Source: a virus. Taken from it: a DNA stretch of 30,784 nucleotides. The position numbers were made by a program, and so were the translations under genes. Under the pieces are notes generated by a model that was given only the letters and a program-made list of their open reading frames with translations, made no database searches and was not told where the DNA came from. The DNA is taken from the IMG/VR virus record IMGVR_UViG_3300045911_000285, positions 1 through 30,784 of that record, one strand, 5' to 3'. The number at the start of each line of letters is the position of its first letter. Within the stretch, counting starts at the first letter, position 1. Positions 7,409 to 13,946 of the stretch are shown here, in pieces.

Positions 7409-8346
7409 CTAGCGTTTTTGATATTTGCGAATTTCTTCTTTTTCTAGCTCTTTCGCCTTCCCTAACATCTCCATATATCGCTCAACTACCCACATGGGTT
7501 CGCTTTCTATTTCTGCCATCGAGACGGGCAGGCCCAAATACGCAAAATGAAAACGTATGTCCTCAATTAGACCTGCCCGTCCAAGAAAAAACTCGGCTGT
7601 AAAAGCACGTTTACCCGCTCTACTCGGCTTGGATTTTCGGGGTGCGTGACCATGATTGTGGTGTCAATGTCACCTTCCAAGGCTGAGATCATTTCGCCCA
7701 GCCACTTAGTTTGCGGCAGAGTCAGATCGTCAATTCGCAGCTTGTTTAAGTTGCCTTTTTCGTCCCAGTAGCGCGGGCTCGCCATCTCGATTTTTGAATA
7801 AGCGTGCACACCTGCCCGGGCTAGTCGGCGGCGCAAATTTTCATTGCGTTTGTTTGTCAGCTCAATAAGCACCTCAGGTCCGCCTGGCATTTGCAACTTA
7901 AACTCTTGCTGCACTTCCTCAAAGGATGTGTAATGTGCATCAACTAGCTGACCTGTAGCATCAATAACTTTAGGTTTTCGAACTTTGAAATCGTTTTCAG
8001 TGAATTCGTATTCATGCTCGGAACACAATGGCTCATCAACTTGTGTGCCTGGCCAATTCATCTGAAATCTGAAATTTGGCGAAAAGTCAAAGCTGAGCAT
8101 CCGAAGCTGAATCAAGATCATCGCACGGTCAACTTCTAAGATACTGTGAATACCTAAAGCACCAGGCGATTCGACATCCCCAAGTCGTTTGACGCGATCC
8201 GCAAGGATCTCAGTCGTGGGGTCAGAGTCTTTCCCCCTGTGCGGGTTTGTGAGCGTGCGAATGTGCCCGGCTTTCATCGCCATTATTTCGCACTCAATAC
8301 CGCTTGGGAGAGTGAATGTATACGTTTGGGTATCTGCAATTGACAT
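7409..8346 (-). CDS. Tail assembly chaperone, predicted -1 frameshift product (gpGT-like)
   Basis: Predicted fusion of the chaperone's first 254 residues with a 58-residue extension read in the -1 frame from 7585 to the TAG at 7409-7411, about 312 residues in all. The extension begins LGRAGLIEDIRFHFAYLGLP and ends in a charged helix (KELEKEEIRKYQKR). It fills the only sizeable gap in the tail operon and stops 3 bases before the tape measure ATG, as the T part of lambda gpGT and its analogues does. An internal ATG (7512-7514) would give a separate 34-residue peptide as an alternative. The slip site, open frame, position and exact fit to the gap together make a programmed frameshift the better reading. 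Confidence 0.72.
7567..8346 (-). CDS. Tail assembly chaperone, unshifted product
   Basis: A 259-residue protein directly upstream of the tape measure gene, the classical place of a gpG-like tail assembly chaperone that coats the tape measure during tail assembly. A longer reading frame opens at a GTG (8385). That codon lies upstream of the -7 box at 8365-8372, so the ATG at 8346 (MSIADTQTYTF) is preferred; it is preceded by CAAAAC at the usual spacing. The protein has an N-terminal beta segment and a largely helical remainder. The zero frame stops at 7567, but a slippery TTTTTTC lies six codons before the stop and the -1 frame stays open to the tape measure gene. The chaperone role is inferred from position and frameshift layout; sequence similarity was not recognised. 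Confidence 0.75.
   Translation of the reverse strand: MSIADTQTYTFTLPSGIECEIMAMKAGHIRTLTNPHRGKDSDPTTEILADRVKRLGDVESPGALGIHSILEVDRAMILIQLRMLSFDFSPNFRFQMNWPGTQVDEPLCSEHEYEFTENDFKVRKPKVIDATGQLVDAHYTSFEEVQQEFKLQMPGGPEVLIELTNKRNENLRRRLARAGVHAYSKIEMASPRYWDEKGNLNKLRIDDLTLPQTKWLGEMISALEGDIDTTIMVTHPENPSRVERVNVLLQPSFFLDGQV
7585..7591 (-). promoter_or_regulatory. Programmed -1 frameshift slippery heptamer
   Basis: On the minus strand the sequence reads T TTT TTC in the phase X XXY YYZ relative to the chaperone frame (codons AGT TTT TTC TTG). This is a canonical -1 slippery site. Re-pairing one base back continues in a frame open for 58 codons. I did not identify a definite downstream stimulatory stem, though a GACGGGCAGG / GGCCTGCCCGTC complementarity spanning about 45 bases lies downstream and could form one. 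Confidence 0.72.
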
Positions 8347-8364
8347 GGTAATATTGGTTTTGGG

Positions 8365-8372
8365 CAAATATA
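8365..8372 (-). promoter_or_regulatory. Promoter -7 box before the chaperone gene
   Basis: TATATTTG on the minus strand, 18 bases before the chaperone ATG and downstream of the 8453-8478 terminator. No TTG stands at the standard 19-20 base spacing, so it is weaker or activator-dependent. It supports the ATG at 8346 over the GTG at 8385. Confidence 0.5.
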
Positions 8373-8452
8373 ACGAAAACCCCACGGCAATTAACCAATG
8401 GGGATACGGGTACGGTTGTTAGCAGGTTATTTGGTTGCCCATTGCGTTTGAC

Positions 8453-8478
8453 AAAAAAATCCCGGCGCAAGGCCGGGA
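8453..8478 (-). terminator. Terminator after the coiled-coil membrane protein gene
   Basis: 7-bp stem TCCCGGC (8460-8466) with GCCGGGA (8472-8478), then seven T on the minus strand (8453-8459). Confidence 0.85.
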
Positions 8479-8498
8479 CTTAATAAATGAAACGCAAC

Positions 8499-8789
8499 TT
8501 ATTTAAGTATTTCTGCAAAGTGATTAACCAGGGCCCCCGCGCCCAGGGCCCCCCCTGCCGCCGCTACCCACTGCACAATCCGCAATCCAGTACGCAATCC
8601 ATTTAGAACGTCCTCCAGGACCTGGACCTTAGCTTCAAGTCTGGCGACCCGCGAAACAAGCCCGGTTGAACCAAGGCTATCTCCGCGGATACTATTTGTC
8701 AGCTCTGCCACCTTGCTGGAAAGTTTCGCGACCTGCAGCGAAACACTAGAGATTTGCTCCAGCAGTTGGGCGTATTGATTCTCATTCAT
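8499..8789 (-). CDS. Coiled-coil protein with C-terminal membrane segment (holin/XhlA-like?)
   Basis: A 96-residue protein. Residues about 5-65 form heptad-like helices (ISSVSLQVAKLSSKVAELT; VARLEAKVQVLEDVLNGL). Residues about 70-90 form a Gly/Ala-rich hydrophobic segment (IVQWVAAAGGALGAGALVNHF), likely membrane-spanning. Coiled coil followed by one transmembrane helix resembles XhlA-type lysis accessory proteins and some small holins. No endolysin is visible beside it, so a lysis role is only a suggestion. The ATG is preceded by CAAAAC at 8 bases. A strong terminator lies just past the stop, so it ends the transcription unit before the chaperone. Confidence 0.6.
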   Translation of the reverse strand: MNENQYAQLLEQISSVSLQVAKLSSKVAELTNSIRGDSLGSTGLVSRVARLEAKVQVLEDVLNGLRTGLRIVQWVAAAGGALGAGALVNHFAEILK

Positions 8790-8806
8790 GGCTATCTGTT
8801 TTGCAA

Positions 8807-9010
8807 TTATACGACAGGATTTAGGTCGTCGTTCGTTTCAATCCAGCCAATTTGGACTAGACCCCGCGCCCAGATCACGGCGGCTGACTCTGTGGGCTCG
8901 CAGTCAATTTCATGTTCTGCAACCAAGTTGCCATCCTGGTCCCAAATTCGAACAAAAAAAGCCGAAATTAGGTGCCCGCTGGAGACTATTCGTGCGTCAA
9001 TGCTGGTCAT
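8807..9010 (-). CDS. Small hypothetical protein (67 aa)
   Basis: A 67-residue acidic protein with a strand-rich centre (HLISAFFVRIWDQDGNLVAE), an acidic stretch, then IWARGLVQIGWIETNDD. Its ATG overlaps the stop of the upstream fibre-like gene in the ATGA arrangement and it is 17 bases from the next gene, so translational coupling supports it. It could be a small tail-fibre accessory or chaperone by position, but no family was recognised. Confidence 0.55.
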   Translation of the reverse strand: MTSIDARIVSSGHLISAFFVRIWDQDGNLVAEHEIDCEPTESAAVIWARGLVQIGWIETNDDLNPVV

Positions 9011-10695
9011 TGGATTGTGAAGTTATAGAGTGGTACCCGGTCATAACCGCTTGCTTGCTGTACCGCTGGTGTGTTTGGGAATGTAATTGTGCTGAAAGTT
9101 ATGCCCGGTCCTGGACTCAATGACCTCGCCACCTGATAGTTAGGAGCGGTGTAGTTGGCCGTGCCTGTAATGCCGTTATCAATCCAGTCTTGTGCTACCG
9201 AGTTGGTGCTTGCTCCTGCGGCTGCCGCATTGGCAAGGGTAACGAGTGCGATATTTTCGCCCAGCAAGGGTGCGGCAATGGGTGTCAATAGCAATTGTCG
9301 TAGCCCAGGTACGTCCAGCGCGTACGTAGCGTCTACCAGCGCAGGACCAATGATTTGGTTATTGGTGTTGATTCGCGCCATCACCAGCCGCGCCAATGCA
9401 CCTGGCAACGCGGTACCGGCGCGCACCAATATCTCAATTTGCTGTATCTGCTGCACGTCGTAGCCCCATCGGAAGGCAATAATCTGACCAAACGTTTGGA
9501 TGCTTAACCAGCTGTTGGCTGCAGATGCAATAACGGGAATCTGCGTTGGACAATACGGTACTACACTCTGTTGGGGTGTGCCCCACACATACCCACCTGT
9601 GCGGGCATTGGCGCGGGCAACTGCCAGAGCCGTGGCAGCATTGCCCACTGCGGTGTCTGCCGTAGACTGCGCAGCCGCAGCATTGCCCACTGCGGTGTCT
9701 GCCGTAGACTGCGCAGCCGCAGCGTTGCCCACTGCGGTGTCTGCCGTCGATTGCGCCATCCCCGCCGCCGCCAGTGCCGTGGCCGCATCGTCCGACGCGT
9801 CTTCGGCCAATGAAGCAGCTTCGGCGATGGCATCGCAAACGGGCACGCCATTACATTCGGTCGTACCGTTACCACCTGACTGGGCGAGCTCTTGCTGTAA
9901 CTGCGTGATCTGATCCTGCAGGCTTTGTAACTGCTGTGCCAGTGTCGGTCCCCCAGGTCCGGGTACTATCTCGACATCCAGCTCTATCCCTGCACCAGGG
10001 TCAGGGGTATTCCCGTCAACCGTGTCCGTCGGGAAAATAGAAAGGTCAATTCGTTTAAGCGGGGAGACCCCTTGCCGGTCCGGCACGGCACGCGGTGTAA
10101 TCGTGGCCACGTCCTGGACGTAATAACGCACCACTCGCTCACCAACCTCCACATAACCGACATCAGGCTCATTGGCTTTCTGCAAAAGCATGTAGCCACC
10201 TGGCATCAGCTGCAATGTGTCCGCGTCAAACAGTTCGACGTGTCCCAAATTGCTAAAGACCGTCAGCACCAAGTCTGACATCAGCCGATCGTAGAACGGC
10301 TGATTTTCGCCTTGGCTTACAAGACGAAATTCGTATTGCAGTTGCTCAGATGTACCTGCGGAATCATAGGCATTGTACCCAACAAGGTTGCCATCTGCAT
10401 CGTACTGCGGGACAAATTCACGGTTTTGTCCATAACCAACATTCCCCGGTAAGCGATCGGCACGGTTGATAACGATCCGGTGAGTTTGCATCTCCCCGCG
10501 CGTCCGGCTGAAGCCTACGGGGAAGACTTCTACAACCTCACGTCCCGACGCCACAATGGCAGCTTTGGCGGCCTCATAGCCGGCAACATCCTCTGGGTCA
10601 AAGACCGATACATCGGGCAGATAACCAAGTTCTACCAGCCGCCGACGCAAGTGCTCGTAAAGGCTAAAATCAATGTGTCTGATTGCCGTATCCAT
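9007..10695 (-). CDS. Large structural protein with fibre-like repeats
   Basis: A 562-residue protein in three parts. Residues 1-235 form an alpha/beta region (HIDFSLYEHLRRRLVELGYL; EVVEVFPVGFSRTRGEMQTHR; FYDRLMSDLVLTVFSNLG). Its character and its place right after the gp10-like gene recall tail terminator/completion proteins. Residues about 255-275 are a Gln-rich coiled coil. Residues about 290-365 are Ala-rich, with three tandem copies of a 14-residue unit (AQSTADTAVGNAAA), typical of trimeric fibre shafts. The C-terminus (about 370-562) has no Cys after the repeats beyond YCP and looks beta-rich, like a fibre tip. The ATG at 10695 shares an A with the upstream stop (TGATG); a GTG one codon earlier is less likely. 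A terminator-fibre fusion or a neck whisker are both possible. Confidence 0.6.
   Translation of the reverse strand: MDTAIRHIDFSLYEHLRRRLVELGYLPDVSVFDPEDVAGYEAAKAAIVASGREVVEVFPVGFSRTRGEMQTHRIVINRADRLPGNVGYGQNREFVPQYDADGNLVGYNAYDSAGTSEQLQYEFRLVSQGENQPFYDRLMSDLVLTVFSNLGHVELFDADTLQLMPGGYMLLQKANEPDVGYVEVGERVVRYYVQDVATITPRAVPDRQGVSPLKRIDLSIFPTDTVDGNTPDPGAGIELDVEIVPGPGGPTLAQQLQSLQDQITQLQQELAQSGGNGTTECNGVPVCDAIAEAASLAEDASDDAATALAAAGMAQSTADTAVGNAAAAQSTADTAVGNAAAAQSTADTAVGNAATALAVARANARTGGYVWGTPQQSVVPYCPTQIPVIASAANSWLSIQTFGQIIAFRWGYDVQQIQQIEILVRAGTALPGALARLVMARINTNNQIIGPALVDATYALDVPGLRQLLLTPIAAPLLGENIALVTLANAAAAGASTNSVAQDWIDNGITGTANYTAPNYQVARSLSPGPGITFSTITFPNTPAVQQASGYDRVPLYNFTIQ
9638..9756. repeat. 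Tandem 42-bp repeat within the fibre-like gene (about 2.8 copies)
   Basis: Two 42-base units (9638-9679 and 9680-9721) are essentially identical, and a third (from 9722) is near-identical for about 35 bases. On the minus strand each encodes AQSTADTAVGNAAA. The near-identity at DNA level suggests recent duplication, and copy number may vary between relatives. Confidence 0.9.
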
Positions 10696-11180
10696 CACTT
10701 GCTGACGCTTTTCAGTTTTTCCAAAAACAACTCTTGACCTTTGCCTTGCGCCAGCCTTTGTCGAATCTCAGCCAGGACGGGGTGCCAAAGTGGCCGGCGC
10801 GGGATATTACGCTTGATAGACCCATACTCGTGGATACGGGCAATGTCAGCAATCAGCTCACCATCCTTACCCCTTATTTGCCGGCGTACGCCTACCAATG
10901 CTTCTTTGTTTTCCACCCAAGAGGTTATTGCCTGCATGTAGCTGCTGCTTCGTATCAGCGTTAGACTGCTGTAACCCTTTTTCTTTTTCGCAGCAATAGT
11001 GGCAGGTTGAAGCGGTTCCCAGCCTAGATCTTGGTTGGCTAAGTGCCGCTTGGCCAGCGCCTCTGCCTCCAAACCAACGTGTTTGATTGTTGCAGTAGCC
11101 GCAGCGTTCAGCATGCTGTCAAGCTGACCGGTTAGGCGCGCGGCTTTTTGCCAATTGCCTGTTTTATGTATTGCTGCCAT
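10695..11180 (-). CDS. Head-tail joining / virion morphogenesis protein (HK97 gp10 / Mu gpG-like)
   Basis: A 161-residue basic protein. The N-terminus is helical (LDSMLNAAATATIKHVGLEAEALAKRHLA) followed by LGWEPLQPATIAAKKKKG, LIRSSSYMQAITSW and a loop IARIHEYGSIKRNIPRRPLWHPVL. The 'L--s-l---i' then 'ya--hEyG-----ipaRpf--p' pattern is characteristic of phage virion morphogenesis and HK97-gp10-like tail completion proteins, which sit at the top of the tail. It overlaps its upstream neighbour by 17 bases and the next gene at TGATG. Family call is confident; exact ring position is not. Confidence 0.8.
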   Translation of the reverse strand: MAAIHKTGNWQKAARLTGQLDSMLNAAATATIKHVGLEAEALAKRHLANQDLGWEPLQPATIAAKKKKGYSSLTLIRSSSYMQAITSWVENKEALVGVRRQIRGKDGELIADIARIHEYGSIKRNIPRRPLWHPVLAEIRQRLAQGKGQELFLEKLKSVSK

Positions 11181-11622
11181 TGTTGCCCAAATTGCGTGTC
11201 AAACCTACGTAAAATAGCACGTACTGGTCGACAAACTGAGCCCCAAGGCGATACCATGCAACTCGATAACTGACACCATCAACCACGCATTCGTCTGCTG
11301 TAGGATCGGCTTTTGACACGTCTTCATTTGTTAACAACCCGACTTCCTGGGCGTAATCCCGGTGAATTACCAACATGGCATCTGGCTGGTATTCAATGCC
11401 AATATCGCGCAAAACGGCGGGCTTCGGGTTGTGGGTCACACCCGCCTGTAGTTGAATTTGTGTCGTGATATATCCAGCGCCAGACCCCGTCCGGTCAAGT
11501 TTTCGAACCCGACGCGTGTATTGCACCGTCCGTCGGTGAAACGTGTCGGTCGTTTGCCGAAATGCTTCCCTGGTTGCCGCAATATCCTCTGGCGAAAGAA
11601 ACGAAAATGGGTCCATCAGCAT
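11164..11622 (-). CDS. Putative head-tail connector / stopper protein
   Basis: A 152-residue protein lying between a putative connector and the gp10-like protein. In this gene order that place usually holds the head-tail stopper (head closure) protein. It begins helically (DPFSFLSPEDIAATREAFRQ), followed by beta-rich segments (AGYITTQIQLQAGVT; MLVIHRDYAQEVGLLT) and a C-terminal DGVSYRVAWYRLGAQFVDQY, consistent with a small beta-barrel. Two possible ATGs (11622 and 11616) differ by two residues. It overlaps both neighbours, consistent with one polycistronic message. The function is positional inference. Confidence 0.55.
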   Translation of the reverse strand: MLMDPFSFLSPEDIAATREAFRQTTDTFHRRTVQYTRRVRKLDRTGSGAGYITTQIQLQAGVTHNPKPAVLRDIGIEYQPDAMLVIHRDYAQEVGLLTNEDVSKADPTADECVVDGVSYRVAWYRLGAQFVDQYVLFYVGLTRNLGNNGSNT

Positions 11623-12125
11623 TCATTGGTGACGAGCAGGGGCAGGTAGTCAAAATGGCTGTGTACCATAATCCCGCCGCTGCTGCAATCGATATAAAAG
11701 CCGTATTTGCCAGCCACGGTATTGGCGTTGGCACAATAGCCGGCGATCATTTGCGCAGTAGTGGCTGCCAGCATCGTCCGGTCCGCCAACTTTGGGGTCT
11801 CAAACTCTACCTTGGCTTCCCCAGCTTCAGCCCGGCGCACCTGCCGACCGGTGTCCACTGACTGCCCCGCGGTACCTGTCATGTTGCGCAATGCCTTGGT
11901 TTGCAGTTCGGTAATCGCAACGACATATGCCATCAGGCTGCGCTCCGGGTACGTGTAGTACTGCCAAAACCCCACTTGCTCCTCAGGTTTTTTGAGGTAA
12001 TGATTGAGATTCCAAGCCCATTCGATAATCGACGATTCAACGCGATTGCGGTCTAGCGGGTCATCAGGGTTCAAAAAGGGAACCCGCGTGAAAACCATTT
12101 GCGGTATGTCCAAGCTGTTGGCCAT
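11616..12125 (-). CDS. Putative head-tail adaptor protein
   Basis: A 169-residue protein, helical in its first two thirds (RVESSIIEWAWNLNHYLKK; RSLMAYVVAITELQTKALRN) with a short beta-rich end (AGKYGFYIDCSSGGIMVHS). Helical adaptor proteins bind the portal and usually follow the capsid gene block, so the position suits a gp6-like adaptor. Its ATG lies 3 bases past the stop of the previous gene and its end overlaps the next by 7 bases. No specific motif was recognised. Confidence 0.5.
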   Translation of the reverse strand: MANSLDIPQMVFTRVPFLNPDDPLDRNRVESSIIEWAWNLNHYLKKPEEQVGFWQYYTYPERSLMAYVVAITELQTKALRNMTGTAGQSVDTGRQVRRAEAGEAKVEFETPKLADRTMLAATTAQMIAGYCANANTVAGKYGFYIDCSSGGIMVHSHFDYLPLLVTNEC

Positions 12126-12128
12126 CGA

Positions 12129-12605
12129 TTAGGTGTTGACAGGGAACGGCAAGACGCGGTTCGGGTTGGCCAAAATCCGCATAACTACGTGAAACTGATA
12201 CGTTCGCCGCCGGACGGGATTCGTAAAACCACTGTCCGGGAACTGCGCGGTAGCGTTACCGTAGTATTCGCCCTCCCGCAGGACAGACGTAACGCCCCGC
12301 GTCAACTCTAATTGTATGATATTGTTATCTACCCCCACCACTTCCAGCTTACCGTAGCCAGAAAAGTCCCCTTGCTGATTGAGCGCAAAGCGGGCAGACA
12401 TTTTTTCGTCGTCCGTTTGCAGGTTGGCCGAACCGAGGGTCAGAATCACGGCGATTTGAGTTGCCCCGGAAAGGTCAATCGGCGAATTATCCAACGGGTT
12501 GGTGACTACAATTTGAATTAGGCGATCGTCGCCTTGAAGCACGTCTGGGATCATCGTTTCTGCGTTGCCTAGTTTAAGTGTACCAATGGCTTGGCTTGCG
12601 CCCAT
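12129..12605 (-). CDS. Beta-rich structural protein of unknown function
   Basis: A 158-residue protein counted from the ATG at 12605; a frame opening at a TTG (12620) would add five residues. The first half reads DRLIQIVVTNPLDNSPIDLS, then TQIAVILTLGSANLQ, a beta-sandwich pattern like the N-terminal domain of baseplate upper proteins. The second half continues with strands ending in an Arg-rich RRRTYQFHVVMRIL. Such domains serve as anchors or decorations on phage particles. It lies between the 176-aa gene and the putative adaptor. The role is unknown. Confidence 0.55.
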   Translation of the reverse strand: MGASQAIGTLKLGNAETMIPDVLQGDDRLIQIVVTNPLDNSPIDLSGATQIAVILTLGSANLQTDDEKMSARFALNQQGDFSGYGKLEVVGVDNNIIQLELTRGVTSVLREGEYYGNATAQFPDSGFTNPVRRRTYQFHVVMRILANPNRVLPFPVNT

Positions 12606-12656
12606 ACAAGCAACGCTCAAAGATACGCAGACACGTATATTGACATGTCCCGTTGA

Positions 12657-13187
12657 TTACACACGGGTAAACGCGTCCCAAGGGGCATAACCGGTACCGG
12701 GAAAAAACCAATCATTTTGCCCCTCCAGCCACCACTCGCAGCTCGCGCATTGTCCCCAGTGATCTGCACTGCGGATGACACCATGGCGGGTATACCAGTA
12801 CAAGCTTCCGCTCGCACTCACATAGTCCGCAGGTGTGGTGGGTGTTTCGCAAGGGGTGAAAGTTGCCTTTGTACGAATATGGAAATTAGTGGCATCGACC
12901 GGGCTTGCGTTAATCCGGTCGTATTCTGCCCATGCAGCGACCATGGCATCTGCACGGTCGGCGCTCAAACAGGTATCGGTCTTAGCCTTGTTGCCCTGCG
13001 CGTCAACAAGGTACAGGCAAAGACCCCGGACGGATGAGATCGTCCATTCGTCCCCTTCATAATAGACGCGCATGCCCTTTTTTGCATTGGCAAAGGTCAG
13101 CCGTGCATATTGGGCGTAACCGCTGCCCTGGCTCTCGTAGCGGGCTTGGGCTTCTAAGGCGGCTTGAATTTTTTCGGCGACTTGCAT
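12657..13187 (-). CDS. Hypothetical protein, first gene of the connector transcription unit
   Basis: A 176-residue protein without a recognised family. A helical N-terminus (EKIQAALEAQARYESQ) leads into alternating strands (MRVYYEGDEWTISSVRGLCL), a helix (RADAMVAAWAEYDRIN) and a Trp-rich C-terminus (SLYWYTRHG; CASCEWWLEG; DWFFPGTGYAPWDAF). The CxxC and paired Trp residues suggest a small beta domain, possibly carbohydrate-facing or structural. The ATG lies about 20 bases from the -7 box of a strong promoter (13208-13238), so it opens the unit that runs through the connector, tail-completion and fibre genes. Confidence 0.6.
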   Translation of the reverse strand: MQVAEKIQAALEAQARYESQGSGYAQYARLTFANAKKGMRVYYEGDEWTISSVRGLCLYLVDAQGNKAKTDTCLSADRADAMVAAWAEYDRINASPVDATNFHIRTKATFTPCETPTTPADYVSASGSLYWYTRHGVIRSADHWGQCASCEWWLEGQNDWFFPGTGYAPWDAFTRV

Positions 13188-13207
13188 CTCGTTGAATGAT
13201 TATGATA

Positions 13208-13238
13208 CAAATATAACAGCTTTTGTTATGCCGCGCAA
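13208..13238 (-). promoter_or_regulatory. Bacteroidota-type promoter for the connector unit
   Basis: TTG at 13236-13238, 20-base spacer, TATATTTG at 13208-13215, about 20 bases before the ATG at 13187. The spacer includes the perfect 6-bp inverted repeat ATAACA-N5-TGTTAT. Confidence 0.82.
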
Positions 13239-13275
13239 GTCTTTCGCAAAAAAATTTTTGAACGCAAAATACCGC

Positions 13276-13294
13276 CGCGCCTGATCTAGGCGCG
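13276..13294 (-). terminator. Terminator-like hairpin after the 137-aa gene
   Basis: 7-bp stem CGCGCCT (13276-13282) with AGGCGCG (13288-13294). The T-run after it is displaced and short, so strength is uncertain. Confidence 0.5.
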
Positions 13295-13385
13295 AGCACG
13301 ATTCGCTCGAGTTGCGCTAGCTGTATGCTGCGCTTGTTGTTATTACCCCAATTTGGTTGCTGCGGGCGAAACCCCACCCGGTTGG

Positions 13386-13799
13386 TTAGTAGCCGCGCAG
13401 TTTTGCCTCAGCCCAAGCGGCTTTGAGCGCTTCGCTCAAGTTGGCTTCCTTGCCAAACTTGAGAAGCGTCCATGCGCGGCGCATGATAGCCGCTTTGTCG
13501 AAGCGCGGCTGCTTTGCGGCTGGGCTGCTGGTTGCTGAGGCAATTGCCTCAGTGATCTCAGCCCCGTAAGCCTCAAGGAAGCGACGCTCCCCTTCGGCTT
13601 GCGCAGTGCTGCTGCGATTTTTGCCGTGCTCGACGATCGTCTCGCCGAGACTGTTGATGTACGCTTTTCCTACAAATTGCACCCGGTTTAAGTAAATCCG
13701 GGGCTCGCCAGTGCGGGGATGAATCCACACGTTGGCGGGTGTACCGCTTTTAGTTAAGTGGCTGGCAATTGCTTGGGCGGTGGCGGCGGTGAAAGTCAT
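13386..13799 (-). CDS. Small accessory protein in a private promoter-terminator cassette (moron-like)
   Basis: A 137-residue protein of unknown function. The N-terminal half is a mixed domain (MTFTAATAQAIASHLTKSG; VWIHPRTGEPRIYLN; FVGKAYINSLGETIVEHGKN). The C-terminal third is a helical basic module (FDKAAIMRRAWTLLKFGKEA, then LSEALKAAWAEAK), a type seen in many unrelated mobile-element proteins. The gene has its own promoter (13843-13873) and a hairpin terminator after its stop (13276-13294), and sits between head and connector genes, which is the classical organisation of a moron. The DNA is GC-rich. A host-interaction or anti-defence role would fit but cannot be shown. Confidence 0.65.
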   Translation of the reverse strand: MTFTAATAQAIASHLTKSGTPANVWIHPRTGEPRIYLNRVQFVGKAYINSLGETIVEHGKNRSSTAQAEGERRFLEAYGAEITEAIASATSSPAAKQPRFDKAAIMRRAWTLLKFGKEANLSEALKAAWAEAKLRGY

Positions 13800-13842
13800 T
13801 GTCTCGGTGTGTTTTGCCCTGCGGCGTTGAATGATTATGATA

Positions 13843-13873
13843 CAAATATAACAGCTTTTGCCATACCGCGCAA
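13843..13873 (-). promoter_or_regulatory. Bacteroidota-type promoter for the 137-aa cassette
   Basis: TTG at 13871-13873, 20-base spacer, TATATTTG at 13843-13850. It shares about 40 bases with the promoter at 13208 but has a changed right arm (CCAT for TTAT) in the inverted repeat. A strong terminator lies just upstream. Confidence 0.82.
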
Positions 13874-13882
13874 GTGTTTTGC

Positions 13883-13920
13883 CAAAAAAAATAAAAAAAA
13901 CCCCGGCAAAATTGCCGGGG
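13883..13920 (-). terminator. Terminator ending the capsid transcription unit
   Basis: 9-bp stem CCCCGGCAA (13901-13909) with TTGCCGGGG (13912-13920), followed on the minus strand by a long T-rich tract. It lies 26 bases past the 76-aa gene stop. Confidence 0.88.
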
Positions 13921-13946
13921 CCATTCTACTAATCCCAATCAGCAAA

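Noticed and set aside
8346-8385. Longer chaperone start at a GTG (8385)
   Set aside because: It would lie upstream of the -7 box at 8365-8372, and an ATG with the CAAAAC leader is available at 8346.
9638-9756. The tandem 42-bp repeat as a possible CRISPR array
   Set aside because: There are no spacers between units and the repeats are in frame with a fibre-type protein repeat.
13188-13385. A small gene or tRNA in the longest gap
   Set aside because: The gap is accounted for by a promoter and a terminator-like hairpin; no cloverleaf or credible coding frame was seen.
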